Assembly (NCBI GenBank): GCA_027422505.1
Contig: JAPQWV010000018.1
Coordinates: 18,928,001 to 18,992,000, forward strand
Direction of reading: 5' to 3'
DNA from: Craterostigma plantagineum
Taxonomy: Eukaryota > Streptophyta > Magnoliopsida > Lamiales > Linderniaceae
Length of the DNA stretch: 64,000 nucleotides
This document shows positions 1 through 12,084 of the stretch, one piece after another. Each line of letters starts with the position of its first letter. The first letter of the stretch is position 1. The position numbers and the translations under genes are program-made. Under the pieces are notes generated by a model. It saw nothing but the letters and a program-made list of their open reading frames with translations. It was not told the DNA's origin and made no database searches.

Positions 1-536
1 TCATTCCCTTCATGAAAAAATATGTGTTGTGTTGGAGGATATTTTTTCCATTGCATCTTCACTATTGACCTCTAAACATGTGTTTGATAAGCGGTCACTT
101 CAGACTTTGCCGCCACGTTAGGGCACTATTAGTGACCTTGTGACACTTAGGCTTGCCAACATACGCATCTTTAAATAAGTTTGACGATAAATAGTTACTT
201 TCCTAAAAGCAGCAACTTTTCAGACATATCATGTTCACATTTTTTCGGCCTTAATTATTACTTCACAATATCTTTTTTTTTTCTGAAAATCCGAACTTTT
301 TAATGGATGTGGTATCATGTTCATGACCTCTTGATTGAGTATAGATTTCATGTTAATGACCGAAGCTAATATATCAATGTTAATTTTCTTAAAAGGAAAT
401 CCTTAGGTATATTTATTAGTCCCTCCCCATCAGTTATCATAACTAGTATCCAATTGACAGTTTTTTATCACCCTAAACTCTTTACATAAGAGTATAAATA
501 TATATATTCACATTTTTTTGACCTCTGATTCATTGA
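1..536 (+). repeat. Copy 1 of the AVT1-array repeat unit (intron-like part)
   Basis: This stretch matches 3806-4330 and, in its first part, 5090-5310 almost base for base, with small indels. In the second copy the same sequence lies between two transporter exons, so it is most likely intron sequence of a tandemly duplicated gene. No coding potential of its own was recognised. Confidence 0.75.
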
Positions 537-538
537 AG

Positions 539-700
539 GTTTTGATAGTGTGCTTCCTAACGTGTACGATAAGCAACACATCCATCGCAGTGCTAGGATA
601 TCTGATGTCCGGTTCGAACGTCAAATCCAAAATAAATCTCACGGTGGGCGGTCCTATCTTTATAGTGATCGTGGGGCAACTCATAATGCCCACGGTTTAG
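539..700 (+). pseudogene. AVT1-type amino-acid transporter fragment (copy 1)
   Basis: The frame reads VLIVCFLTCTISN then AVLGYLMSGSNVKSKINLTV, which matches the transmembrane segment after the TSM motif in vacuolar amino-acid transporters of the AAAP/AVT1 family (family pattern: AVLGYLMFGSNVQSQITLNLP). An AG precedes the block, as expected for an exon start. The frame then drifts and ends in a stop, and no upstream exons are in view. I read it as a dead exon of a tandem AVT1H/I/J-like gene. Confidence 0.65.
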
Positions 701-903
701 TTGGAGGACCTGGCTACTCGTATACCAAAATGGAATGGATAGCGACGTTAGTTGTGAAATTACTTTATTTTTTATTTAGATTTCTCATTTAATACCGCGG
801 CCTACGAATTTTTTCGGATTGAGTTTTACGCCCATTTGACTTTCTATCGTCGCGCTTCTTTTTGTTTTCAATTAGGTTTTCTATCTCTCTCGGGATAAAG
901 GCT

Positions 904-1801
904 ATGGAGGTTAATTGCCCGGCGGGAGTCGAAGCTCAATATGATATAGAGCAATTTAGCGACAAATATGGTGATAAGTGCCATTCAACATATATATCTA
1001 AATTTCTTCACCTACTTCTTCACTGGGATATTCTTTTTTTCCTTGAATTAATCAATCTAATTCGTCGATCTTTTTTTTTTCAGGAATGATAGGAGAAACT
1101 TTCTACAAGTTAATCCATCCAAGAAACCTAACTGAGGGGCCGGTACGTGCTTATATATTGTTTCTTGAATAATTTTTCATATTTTTTTTGCGAATAATAA
1201 GTTGACAAAATCTCTACTTTATGCAGAAAATTCCGGCGGAGTTTGTAGGGAAGATGATGGCGAACGGTGGGCCGCTGCCGGCGACGGCGACACTGGAGGC
1301 GACGGCAAGCCGGCGGAGGTGGCGCCTGGCACTGGAAGTAAGAGAGGACCAGTGACGGACCCATGTTTCAATATTTGGGTGGGGGGGGGGGGGGAGCAAA
1401 AAATAACTTAAATACTCAGGGGAGTCATATATAAATGATAACTTTTGAGCTTAAAAAAAATGACAAAAAAATTCGCTTTGAAGGGATTGAACCCTCGTCA
1501 TAGGTGTTACACAGCTTTAACAATAATGGCAATGCCACTAAACTAAACACAATCTTGTTACAAAATAGTATAGTAACTAATAATATCATATTCGGGTGGG
1601 GTCAATGGACCCCCCTAGCCCAAACGTAGGTCCGTGCCTGGAGAGGACGGTGTATCCTTCGGTGAGTGTTGGGAAGCTTTCTGCAGAAAAAACCAAGTGA
1701 GATTGATGGACGTCTTTTACTTCAAACACCATGGTGATTTTTACTTCACCGTTGACGTCTTTTACCTGAACGGTTCGAGGAAGAGGGTCGTGTTTCCTTG
1801 A
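904..1801 (+). pseudogene. B3-domain (REM-like) gene broken by a hAT MITE
   Basis: Three exons are visible: 904-970, 1084-1142 and 1227-1801, the last interrupted by an insertion at 1350-1640. The exon junctions are in phase (TAT G|GA; CCG|AAA) with GT-AG introns. The product carries the landmarks of a plant B3 DNA-binding domain: FYKLIHPRNLTEGP, KIPAEFVGKM, a WRLALE strand, then VFYFKHHGDFYFTVDVFY. Not counting the insert and one copy of its 8-bp target duplication, the frame is open to TGA at 1799-1801, about 133 residues with a single B3 domain. With the insert, translation stops soon after 1349. B3/REM proteins are plant transcription factors. An upstream exon cannot be excluded. Confidence 0.7.
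1350..1640. mobile_element. hAT-type MITE in B3 exon 3
   Basis: The 291-bp element has near-matching ends (CAGTGACGGACC at the left, reverse complement of the right end CAGGCACGGACC) and a perfect 8-bp target duplication GAGAGGAC at 1342-1349 and 1641-1648. CA(G)-starting ends with 8-bp duplications are typical of plant hAT MITEs. It has no coding capacity. A G-run lies at 1379-1394. Confidence 0.85.
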
Positions 1802-1918
1802 ATTGCGTTGACTTTAATTTTTATGCATGTGCTGTTGACAATTGAATTTGAACTAGGTTGGAACTTGTTTTGTTTTCTAGTTATGTTGTTTGTCGTTGAC
1901 TTTTTATTGATTGGAGCA

Positions 1919-2516
1919 AGGTTCTGAAACCGGGTTTTCGAACCGGACCTAAAATAAGGTTTAATGGTTTAACCGGTATAAAATCGGAATCAAACCGGAG
2001 TAAAACCGGTGTCCTAAATATAATAAACATGTATTTATAAATAAATCAAATAAATAATATTGAAATACACTTAATTTTTATGAATTACTTTCCAAATTAT
2101 AATTTATTAAATTAATGGTAAAATTAAATAAAAGTAAACTGTTGGTGTTTTCAATATAAATTGTGCCATGGGATGTAAATTATTCAATATATCAATTTGG
2201 GGTCAAATTAATTAAAAATAAAATGTTGGGTAAAAAGATAATTATAAACCAATAAATGATATCAAGTTAATTATAAAATGAAATCATATAAGTTTACCGG
2301 TATTCGAACCCAGCCCATTATGGTGGCATCCTTTCACCACAAAATCAAGCGTTTACTTGTTACGTTTTATTCTTTCGTCTAACTTATATAATTTCGTATT
2401 TTTTCTTTTTTTTTAAAAAAAATAAAGGAAGACCGGACTGGGACCGAATCGGATATTCGACCGGTTCGCGATTTTCCGGTCCGAACCGGCCGGTCCAGTC
2501 CGGTCTTCAAAACCCT
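1919..2516. mobile_element. Probable MITE rich in ACCGGT motifs
   Basis: The ends form an imperfect inverted repeat: AGGTTCTGAAACCGGG at the left, and the right end read in reverse as AGGGTTTTGAAGACCGG. Both ends are dense in ACCGG/CCGGT words, and the middle is AT-rich with no coding frame. A clean target duplication was not found, so the class is unresolved. Confidence 0.55.
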
Positions 2517-3354
2517 GGAGTGGAGATTGCACAATGATTAACGTTTACTTTCAAGAAGTTGACGTCAGCTAGTTCTTGATGGGCTTACTTTGGGCCCAGA
2601 GATTGGTAATATGGGCTTTCGGCCGATATTTTTTTCATCATCTTGTCTATCCATCTTCTGTATTACTTTGTATGTATGTAATAATGACATCTAATTGTTA
2701 GAATTTGCCAGTGTCTTTATTACCCAATTAATTAACAATAGATTGGCACGGCAATTTAATGACATTTAACAGGCAATGGAATCTAAACGAGTAAAAACAG
2801 CAGTCAAAGATATTTGAAACGGTATTAAATATATAATCTCCATTCAATACTGAGAGTATATTACATAATCACCTTCTTTGTAACATACAATCACATACAC
2901 GGCTTTCGCTGTATTATACAAATTCATTTAACAGAGTTTTCTGCCTTATTAACATTCCTATCATCGAACCGTTTTTGTGCCTTTTGTAATGTTATGGCAG
3001 CGCTTGGACGCTTTCTATTAATGAGCCAAGGTTTAATTCCATTGTATTTTTTCGCCTTCTTTTTTTTACATAATACAAAAAAAAAATCCAAAATTATCCT
3101 TGTGAATTAATCAACTCCTAAGATATTACCTGATTATAGAATTCAAAACGAGAAACGGAAATATAACGCTTTTATAACCTAGCACTGACTCCACAACTAT
3201 ATAAAGCGGAGAACGGAGAGATCTCTCATATAAACAACAATGAGAAAAAACAAAAAGTTTGTGATTAGAGAGGTCGAATGACTCCTGGAAATATTACATT
3301 CTTCTCTCTCTGGGCAAAAGAGACGAATTGCAAAGAGGAACCCGATTTTCCCGA
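2517..3354. other. AT-rich non-coding stretch
   Basis: No exon, RNA gene or inverted repeat recognised. A TATA-like word (ACTATATAAAG) near 3196-3206 lies just upstream of AVT1-like fragment 2 and could be a relic promoter. Confidence 0.4.
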
Positions 3355-4426
3355 TGCACACCCGATTTTCGCGATGCTGTACATTTCATTGAGGAACCCG
3401 AATAAGTTCTCCAAGGTATGTATTTTGAGTGGGTCCATGAACCTTGGACCCTACTGAAAACAATTACTAACTAGTGGAACCATTGCTTTATTTATTGTTT
3501 TTCAATGAAAACACATCACACTAGATACAACTTTGGTGGGTGAGGTGCGGCTGTTGTTCTATTACTTTAATATTGTCGTTGTGTAACTGCGTTGAGAAAA
3601 TGAACCCCATCTAAGCTTCAACTACCACATTCCTCATAAAGTCCGTCTATATATTCACCCATTTTGTGTGAAACTGCAACATAATCATTGTGATGAAGAT
3701 AAAGTCCATCTTTCAAATGTAAAGTTGCTTACTTCAGGAGCCCCGTACGACAAAAATCTTGTCAGCGGCATCATACTTCTTCCTCAAAACACAATCAATT
3801 CCCTTCATGAACAAATATGTGTTGTGTTGGCGGATATTTTTTCTATTGCATCGTCACTATTGACCTCTAAACATGTGTTTGATAAGCAGTCACTTCGGAC
3901 TTTGCCACCACGTTAGGGCATTATTAGTGACCTTGTGACACTTAGGCTTGCCAACATATGCATCTATAAATAAGTTCGACGATAAATTGTTACTTTCCTA
4001 AAAGCAGCAACTTTTCAGACATCATGTTCACATTTTTTCGACCTTAATTATTACTTCACGATATCTGTTTTTTATCTGAACATCCGATCTCTTTTAATGG
4101 ATGTGGTATCATGTTCATGACCTCTTGATTGAGTACAGATTTCATGTTAATGACTGAAGCTAATATATCAATGTTAATTTTCTTAAAGGGAATCCTTTGG
4201 TACATTTATTAGTCCCTCCTCATCAATTATCATAACTAGTATCCAATTGACAGTTTCATCACCCTAAACTCTTTACATAAGAGTATAAATATATATGTTC
4301 ACATTTTTTCGACCTCTGATTTCATTGCAGGTTTTGATAGTGTGCTTCCTAACGTGTACGATAAGCAACGCGTCCATCGCAGTGCGAGGATATCTGATGC
4401 TCGGTTCGAACGTCAAATCCCAATAA
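3355..4426 (+). pseudogene. AVT1-type transporter fragment (copy 2, two exons)
   Basis: A short degraded exon at about 3355-3415 (PIF...SLRNPNKFSK) ends in a good donor (AAG|GTATGT). About 915 bp later TTGCAG leads into an exon at 4331 matching the copy 1 fragment. A one-base change after VKSQ brings in TAA at 4424. The intervening sequence is the same as 1-536, which supports the exon-intron-exon reading. Parent family: AAAP vacuolar amino-acid transporters. Confidence 0.65.
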
Positions 4427-4489
4427 CTCGCACGTGGGCAGCCAACCTATCTTTATAGTGATCGTGGGGCTACTCATAATGCCCACGGT

Positions 4490-4741
4490 TTGGTTGGAGA
4501 ACCTGTCAATTCGTTCCTACCGGCCATAGGAGTATTGGCTTCGTTCATTCTACTTGGTTCGATTTCCGGGGCCGCATTTGTCGACGGGTCCGCCGGTGGG
4601 ATGTCGCCATTCAGCTTGAAAGGGTTGCCGATGGCCTTGAGCTTGTTCACATTCTGCTACAGTGTACACCCGATTTTCCTCACGCTGTATACTTCAATGG
4701 GGAACCCGGATAAGTTCTCCATGGACCTTGGACCCTATTGA
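4490..4741 (+). pseudogene. AVT1-type transporter fragment (copy 3)
   Basis: An open frame of 83 codons includes SISGAAFVDG, SLKGLPMALSLFTFCYSVHP and LYTSMGNPDKFSMD, matching the AVT1 region with the conserved CY..HPVFPTLYTSM motif. The donor seen in copy 2 (AAG|GTATGT) is lost here (TCCATGGACC), so the frame runs into a stop. It is a partial, non-functional copy. Confidence 0.65.
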
Positions 4742-5310
4742 AAATAATTATTATCTAGTGGAACCATTGCTATATTTATTGTTTTTAAATGAAAACACAT
4801 CACACTAGATACAACTTTGGTGGGTGAGGTGCGGCTGGTATAAGTTGTTCCGTTACTTTAATATTGTCGTTGTTTAAGTGCGTTGAGAAATGAACCACAT
4901 CTAAGCTTCAACTACCACAGTCCTCATAATGTCCGTCAATATATTCACCCATTTTGTGTGAAACTGCAACATAATCATTGTGATAAAGATAAAGTCCATC
5001 TTTCAAATGTAAAGTTGCCTACTTTAGGAGCCCCACACGATAAATTTTGTCAGTGGCATCATACATCTTCCTCAAAACACAATCAGTCCCTTCATGAAAA
5101 AATATGTGTTGTAATGGAGGATAATTTTTCTCTTGGATCTTCACTATTGACCTCTAAACATGTGTTTGATAAGCGGTCACTTCAGACTTTGCCGCCACGT
5201 TAGGGCATTATTAGTGACCTTGTGACACTTACGCTTGCCAACATACGCATATATAAGTAAGTTTGAAGATAATTGTTACTTTCCCAAAAGCAGCAACTTT
5301 TCAGACATAT
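4742..5310 (+). repeat. Copy 3 of the AVT1-array repeat unit
   Basis: Sequence parallels 3436-4020 and then 1-240 with about 90% identity by eye. It is the intron-like segment following copy 3. Confidence 0.7.
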
Positions 5311-5555
5311 CGTGTTCCTTCCCGATGTTCTTTTTGCTCGATGTATGTAATTTGCTCTTTTTCTTTTCTTTCTTCATTAATATTTACCTTTATTGGCTAA
5401 TGGATCAGCCCAACATAATATATCTTGGGCCTCAGCATGGAATGGCCCAAATAGAGACGTTTCACTTTGGTCCCTACTCTGTTTGTTCAATACAATTTGC
5501 TCCTTAATTTCGTAATAATATACAATGTACAAGAGTTTTACAAAGGTCACTCTTT
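5311..5555. other. 3' flank of the LON-domain gene
   Basis: Nothing recognised. The sequence probably includes the 3' untranslated region of the gene that starts at 6959 on the minus strand. Confidence 0.4.
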
Positions 5556-6959
5556 TCACCTCAGCTCTAAAGACTGAATGGCAAGCTTAGCTGCAACTGT
5601 AGCAATGCTTTCTTGAACCATATCCATCGACGTTTCGAGCCTTCGTAAAGCGTCTTTCAACTCCATTGCTTTCAGCTTCTCTCTCTGCAACTTGAGAATT
5701 TCGGACTTACTTGCACCTAACAAACGGAGTTCAATGCTCAATAAGTACCGAAGATTCTAACAGTGTAAACATACGTAGAGAGAGAAGAAACGATACCAGA
5801 AATAGGTTGGAACGCTGCAAAAGAAACACGTTCGGGCACCGTAGGGATGAAGTCTGCCATGCAATAATCAGACAAGAGTTCCCTTTCGGCCCAAAACAGA
5901 GAGTTTTGTGTCTGAGTCTGCAGTAATGATTCCCCAGGAGCCTAATTGTTTTCAAACAGATTAAAACAGCTAATCCCGCAAAGAATCACCCTACAAGAAA
6001 ATCGAATAAAGTTGAAGGAGGGGAAACCTTCAATTTGATCTCTAAGTTATTCAGACTGTTGAGAGCTTCCTTCAGTTCCAAAGCTTTGGAACCTAACTCC
6101 GTAGCTCCGTACACATCGTTGTCTTGGAGCGGTGTAACTTGACCCGTCAAGTAAGGTTCCGTCTGCTTCGAAGAGCAATCAATATTACATCATAGGAACG
6201 CTGACATTAAGAGTCCTTTTAAGGAAAAATGGCTGGAAGTGATGACTTACTTGTTCGAATTCCAAGAGGTTTACACGGCCAACGCCACGTATAGATACTA
6301 ATGCACCGATTTGCAGCTGTTCGACCTGGAATTAAAGTATAATTATCGTTTGAGAAATTCTTGAATCGACTGTGAGACAAAGTTAAGAAATAAGCTGTAA
6401 TCTTACTTTCACAATGGACACCAAGCAACCATATCTAGCAGCAAACGACGATGAACCACCGCTAGATTCTATTGGGTCTAACACAAAGTGCACAAACATC
6501 TTGTTCTTCTGATATAAAGACTGCGTCCCAGAAAGCAAATAATTAGGACAAACCATGATAGCATGGTGAACTAAAAACCTAGCCACAACACATCACAATG
6601 TCAGTTCAACCTCCTCGAGCAAAGCTATATACCGAGCTTCATATAGATGAAGCGTTTTCGCCTCTGATGGAACTAAAACCTGCAGACAGTAAGAAATAAA
6701 AACTACCATTGAATTCAAAATGCAAAAAAAAAAAGACCCCTTTTCACAAATGAGAAGAGAAAACACGCATTACCTGTTCAGCTGGGAAGGGAAGAAGTGG
6801 AAGAACAACTGAAGAAGAAGCAAGGGTCCTAAAACGGCGCCGTTTGCGAGGGAAATCAAGATTAAGAGCTGGAGAATACATGGATATAGCGCAGCGGATA
6901 CATAGCGGTCTGATGAAATTGGAACCCATTGCTGACAGATTAGAGGCTTTGGATATCAT
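5556..6959 (-). CDS. LON substrate-binding domain protein, plastid-targeted
   Basis: Seven exons join in phase with GT-AG introns: 6774-6959, 6611-6679, 6407-6520, 6251-6325, 6028-6162, 5797-5941 and 5556-5716, giving 294 residues. The N-terminus is Ser/Arg-rich and lacks acidic residues, as in plastid transit peptides. The LON N-terminal domain starts at LPLLPFPAEQVLVPSE and continues through LHLYEARYIALLE, FAARYGC and LVSIRGVGRVNLLEFEQ. The C-terminal third is helical (SEILKLQREKLKAMELKDAL). The ATPase and Ser-Lys protease domains of true Lon are absent, as in the plant family annotated as LON-domain proteins. The role is not established; substrate or cofactor binding in plastids is an inference. 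It sits head-to-head with CBP20 copy A. Confidence 0.9.
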
Positions 6960-7427
6960 CGTCTATGTTCTTCAATAATATGGAATGGATTTTCTCCGCG
7001 TAGTTCAGAATCAAATTAATGTCTGAAAATCGAACTTAACTCACACGTCGCAGAAGGAACATGAGAGGTGAGGTGGAGCTCTCCTCCTCCAGCCCAGCTG
7101 ATAATCGCTGATATCCTTAAATAAGCAAATAAGTAAATAGAAAAGAAATAAGGAAATTACACGGGTTTGTTTGCGCTTTGCCCCTCAAAGTTCATTGATA
7201 TTACAACATATCCTTATCCACAACAGGCCCAAATACGGTGGGCCCAAATGTTTGTTAAGAAAACTCTAATCTCTTATCTGACATAAAGTCAACGCGACCC
7301 CACTATATGCATTGACCTTTTCTCTCGCTGTATTCAGCAGCATTTCCCAGATATTTTTAGGGTGACGACGGCCGTTCTTTCTCTTTCCCCATTCTTACGA
7401 CGAAAGCTTTTCTTTTTCTTCTCAATC
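6960..7427. promoter_or_regulatory. Shared upstream region of the LON gene and CBP20 copy A
   Basis: This 468-bp gap separates divergent start regions. GGCCCA-type site II words occur near 7207-7251, and a block at about 7288-7320 (AAGTCAACGCG, CACTATATGCATTGACC) is repeated upstream of CBP20 copy B at about 18241-18273. Motif conservation between the duplicated promoters suggests function, but no start site can be read from sequence. Confidence 0.5.
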
Positions 7428-7747
7428 TCATCTCTTTTCAAGGTATCTTCTTCTAACTTCGTGTATATACGACTTTGCACAAATTAGCTTTTTTTGAGTT
7501 TTTGTTAAGAAGGCATGCAGCTTTATGCAACTATTTTTATATGTGGCATTGGATCTATCGACGTTCTTGATATACCGTTTCTTTAACGAGTTCTATGTTT
7601 TAGGATCCCACCAAGCTATCTGCGTATAGGGACAGAAGCTTCCCTGGACACAGTTCCAATTCGACGAGGCACTGAAGAATTCGACCACCGTTTACGTTGG
7701 GAATCTTTCATTTCACAGCACTTAGGAGCAAATATACGAGCTGTTTT

Positions 7748-8012
7748 TGTTGGAAATAATTAGCTCAAAATGTCACGTCTAAGAAGCTTCTATATATTGT
7801 ACACATTGGTTGTGAGGTGGATATTAATCAATTAGAATGCAATCAATAAGGTATGACTCATAGTGTTTAGAATAGTCTATTAAGCATTATAAATAATCTA
7901 TGTCTTATGTAAGCTTTGAGAGCATTAGTAGACATCAAAATAATAACATACTAAGCTATCTCTTGTCTCTAATCTCATATACTAAAACACTACAATCATA
8001 CTATATTCATCA
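7748..8012 (+). repeat. 5' LTR of copia element 1
   Basis: The 265-bp LTR runs TGTTGG...CATCA and is paired with 12085-12349. Confidence 0.95.
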
Positions 8013-8014
8013 CG

Positions 8015-8026
8015 TGGTATCAGAGC
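8015..8026 (+). other. Primer-binding site, copia element 1
   Basis: TGGTATCAGAGC, the standard initiator tRNA-Met primer site, lies two bases after the LTR. Confidence 0.95.
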
Positions 8027-8028
8027 AC

Positions 8029-11000
8029 ATGGCTAACATCGGAGGAGCGGCCGGAGGAATTCCTCATGTACCAAGCTTGCGTCTTTCAAAGGACAACTAT
8101 GGCAATTGGTGCATACAAATGAAGGCGTTACTAGGATCGCAAGATGCCTGGGAAGTTGTCGAGAGTGGGTATACCGAATACGAAACTCTCGCGGGTTTGA
8201 CGAATAATCAAGTAAAAGAGTTGAAGGAAAACCGCAAGAAAGACAAGACCGCGTTATACATGCTTTACCAAGCAGTTGACGAGTCGGCTTTTGACAAGAT
8301 AGCCGGAGCAAAGAATTCTAATGAAGCCTGGACGATCCTAGATAATGCATACAAAGGCGCAGATCGTGTTAAGCGAATACGCTTGCAAACGCTTCGCAGT
8401 GAATTCGAGACGATCAAGATGAAAGACGCAGAGACGGTTTCGGCTTACATCACAAGGGTCGAGGTGATTGTGAACCAGTTAAAAAGGAACGGTGAGGATG
8501 TGCCCGAAAATCGTGTCGTCGAGAAGATTCTCAGATCCTTGACGGAGGAATATGAGAATGTCGTATGTGCCATAGAGGAAGCTAGAGATCTCGAAAAAAT
8601 GTCCGTGAATGAACTTACAAGTTCATTGGAAGCCCACGAGCATCGAAAGAATCGAAAGAGGGTGGAAACTTTGGAGGATGCTCTTCAAGCCAAAGTCTCA
8701 TTTAAGGAAGAACAAACAAATTACGGCGACCGTGGAAGAGGACGTGGTCGAGGTCGAGGAAGCTATAGAGGCCGTGGTCGTGAAAGAGGCCGGGGCCGTG
8801 GACAAGACGAAAAAGAAGAAAGAGGAAACTACAACAACACACGAGGTGCAAGAGGTGGCCGAGGACGAGAATCGATCAAACAAGTACAACGTCGAATGCT
8901 ATAATTGTGGAAAATATGGTCATTTTGCAAGAGAATGTTATGCTGAAAAAAAGGTGGATGAAAAGGTGAACATCGCCGAGAAGAAAACTGAAAACGAAGA
9001 AGAGATCTTATTGCTTGCATGCAAAGAGTCGGATAGCGGCAACGACCATACGTGGTACTTGGATACGGGTGCGAGCAACTACATGTCCGGTTATAGAAAG
9101 CTGTTCACGGACCTAGAAGAAGACGTTGGAGGTAAAGTGACGTTTGGTGACGCGTCTACGGTGAAAGTAGCAGGTAAAGGAAAGATCTTGATTCAATGCA
9201 AAGACGGTACAAATCGCTACATAGCTGATGTTTTTTACGTACCAAGTATGAGGAGTAACATTATTAGCCTTGGACAACTTCTAGAGCGAGGATATACTGT
9301 ATTAATGAAGGGTCAGATCATGACTCTAAGAGATCGTGACGCTCAAGTCATTGCTCAAGTTCAAATGAGCAATAATCGTTTGTTTAAGCTCAACATTGCA
9401 GCGGCGACTGACAGATGCCTAAACGCAAACGTCGAAATATCAAGCTCCGCAAGGTTGTGGCATCAGTGGTTCGGACACTTGAACTACGGCAGTCTGAAAA
9501 AACTGGTGGACCGAAACATGGTTGGAGGACTTAACAAAGTTGAGGGCGAACATCGAATATGCGAAGTGTGCATCATGGAAAAGGGCACAAGAAAATCATT
9601 TCCAAAAGGCTCGCTCACACGGTCGAGAAAGGTCCTCGAGCTCATTCATACTGATATATGCGGTCCCATCACTCCGGCCTCATTCGGAAATCACAGATAC
9701 TTTATCACTTTTATCGACGATTTCTCACGTAGAACATGGGTATATTTTCTTCGAGAAAAAATGAGGCACTTGCTGTTTTCAAGAAATTTAAACAATTGGT
9801 GGAAAATACTAGCGGAGAACGCATCAGGACACTACGTTCAGATCGGGGTGGTGAGTTTATATCGAAGGACTTCATGGTATATTGTGAAGAACGTGGCATT
9901 AAGCGTCACCTGACAGCTCCATACACACCGCAACAGAACGGCGTTGCCGAGCAAAAAAACAGAACGCTGCTTGATATGACGAGGAGTATGCTCAAGACAC
10001 AATGCATGCCTAAAGAGTTTTGGGCAGAAGCTGTTCGGTGTTCCATCTATTTGCAAAATCGAAGTCCAACCTCAATACTAAAAAATATCACGCCACAAGA
10101 AGCATGGTGCGGCGTAAAACCATCGGTTGCACATTTACGGGTTTTTGGAAGCATAGCATATGCTCGAATTCCGGAGCAAAGGCGTACTAAGCTCGATGAT
10201 AAAAGTCAAAAATTGATCTTTATTGGATACGATGAACGCTCTAAAGCGTACAATTTATATGATCCTAACACAAAGAAAATTGTTGTTAGTCGAGATGTAC
10301 AGGTTGACGAAGATGCTAGCTGGAACTGGGAATCGATACCAAAGCCTGAGGATGAAAGAACGAAGGTTGCGGACATATCCATTCCAAGCGGTGAAGAGCC
10401 CGAATTAGAATTGCAGCCCTCTGAATCCACGACTGTCGTGACAGATGATGAATCTGAACCCGAGACTATCCGGACGCATAGCCTAGGAGAGCTCTATAAC
10501 TCCACGGAGCGAATGAACCTTGTATGTCTCATGGCGGATGCCGAGGACATCACCTTAGAAGAAGCTGTCAAAGATGAAAGATGGCGAGAGGCGATGTGCG
10601 AAGAAATAAAATCAATTGAAAAGAACAATACGTGGGAGTTGACCTCGTTGCCGCCCGGACACAAGGCGGTAGGAGTGAAATGGGTGTACAAGAAAAAACT
10701 GAACTCCGAAGGTAACATAGTGAAATACAAAGCGAGGCTAGTCGCAAAGGGCTATAGTCAAAAGTACGGCATAGACTACGAAGAGGTGTTTGCTCCAGTA
10801 GCAAGAATGGAGACCGTTCGTTTATTGCTATCATTGGTTGCAAGCAAAAAATGGAGCATTTACCAAATGGAAGTTAAATCGGCATTTCTGAACGGAAGGC
10901 TCGAAGAAGAAGTTTATATTTTCAACCACCGGGCTTCAAACAAGGAAAGGAGGATCAAGTTGTAAGGCTGAAAAGAGCGTTATATGGGTGAAACAGGCAC

Positions 11001-12071
11001 CAAGAACGTGGAATGCACGCATCGATACATACTTTAAAGATCAAGGATTTGAACAATGCCCCTACGAGCATTCCCTTTACATTAAGGTACGGGGTAATGA
11101 TATACTTTATGTTGCATTATATGTTGATGACCTGATTTTTGCTAGCAACAACAACACCATGGTTGAGGAGTTCAAACGAGATATGAAGAATGAGTTCGAC
11201 ATGACCGATCTCGGACTCATGTCATATTTTTTGGGGTTGGATGTCAAACAAAAGGAGTCAGGTATTTTCGTATCTCAACAGACGTATGCAAAGACGTTGT
11301 TGGAAAGGTTCAATATGGAGTGAGTGCAATTACGTTAAAACGCCGGTGGAACGAGGCATTAAGTTAACGAGGCATGGTGAAGGGAAGCCGGTTGATCCGA
11401 AGCTTTATAGAAGCGCTGTTGGAAGCTTACGTTATCTCACGAATACCAGGCCGGACATTGCATATGGAGTAGGACTCGTGAGTCGATACATGGAGAGTCC
11501 AAGATCAAGTCATTGGAACGCCGTAAAGCGGATTTTACGATACATCAAAGGAACGATTTCATACGGATTATTTTATGGTTGCATTAACAATCCTGATGGT
11601 ATTGCTTATTCAGACAGTGATTGGAGTGGTGACTTGGACGAAAGAAAGAGCACTACAGGTTTTGTCTTCTTGGTAGGTGGCACGGCTTTCACTTGGACGT
11701 CGAAAAAATAGCCGATAGTGACACTCTCCACGTGTGAAGCTGAATATGTCGCAGCATCGACTTGTGTCAGTCATGCGATATGGATCAGAAAGCTGCTTAA
11801 AGAAATGAAATTTTCACAATCAACAGCTACCGAAATACGGGTCGACAATAAGTCAGCAATTGAGCTCGCGAAGAATCCGGTACATCATGAACGAATCAAG
11901 CATATAGACGTTCGATATCATTTCATACGAGAAAAAATAAAGAAAGGCGAAGTCAGCTTGATTCATGTAACAAGCAAAGAACAAGTAGCAGATATATTTA
12001 CCAAGCCACTACCGTTGGAAGCGCTCGAAAGGACCAGAAAGATGCTCGGTATGTGGGAAGGCGACAATTGA
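8029..12071 (+). pseudogene. copia gag-pol, frame broken at several points
   Basis: Gag starts at 8029 (MANIGGAAGG) and ends in an RGRGRG-rich tail. Just after a frameshift near 8870 comes the zinc knuckle CYNCGKYGHFARECY. Protease (DTGAS, about 9061), the integrase HHCC region (about 9460-9580), integrase core (DICGP; DRGGEF near 9840), reverse transcriptase (WVYKKK through the YVDDL box near 11120) and RNase H (about 11590-12050) follow in order. The frame changes or stops near 8870, 9760, 10920, 10990, 11325 and 11709, so the element cannot make its own polyprotein. Confidence 0.93.
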
Positions 12072-12073
12072 GC

Positions 12074-12084
12074 TTAGGAGAGGA
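12074..12084 (+). other. Polypurine tract, copia element 1
   Basis: TAGGAGAGGA directly precedes the 3' LTR, as expected for plus-strand priming. Confidence 0.8.

Noticed and set aside
3668..3916. An 82-codon frame recurring at 4883-5203 as a possible small gene
   Set aside because: It lies in what is intron sequence between transporter exons; repetition comes from the tandem duplication, and no family resemblance was seen.
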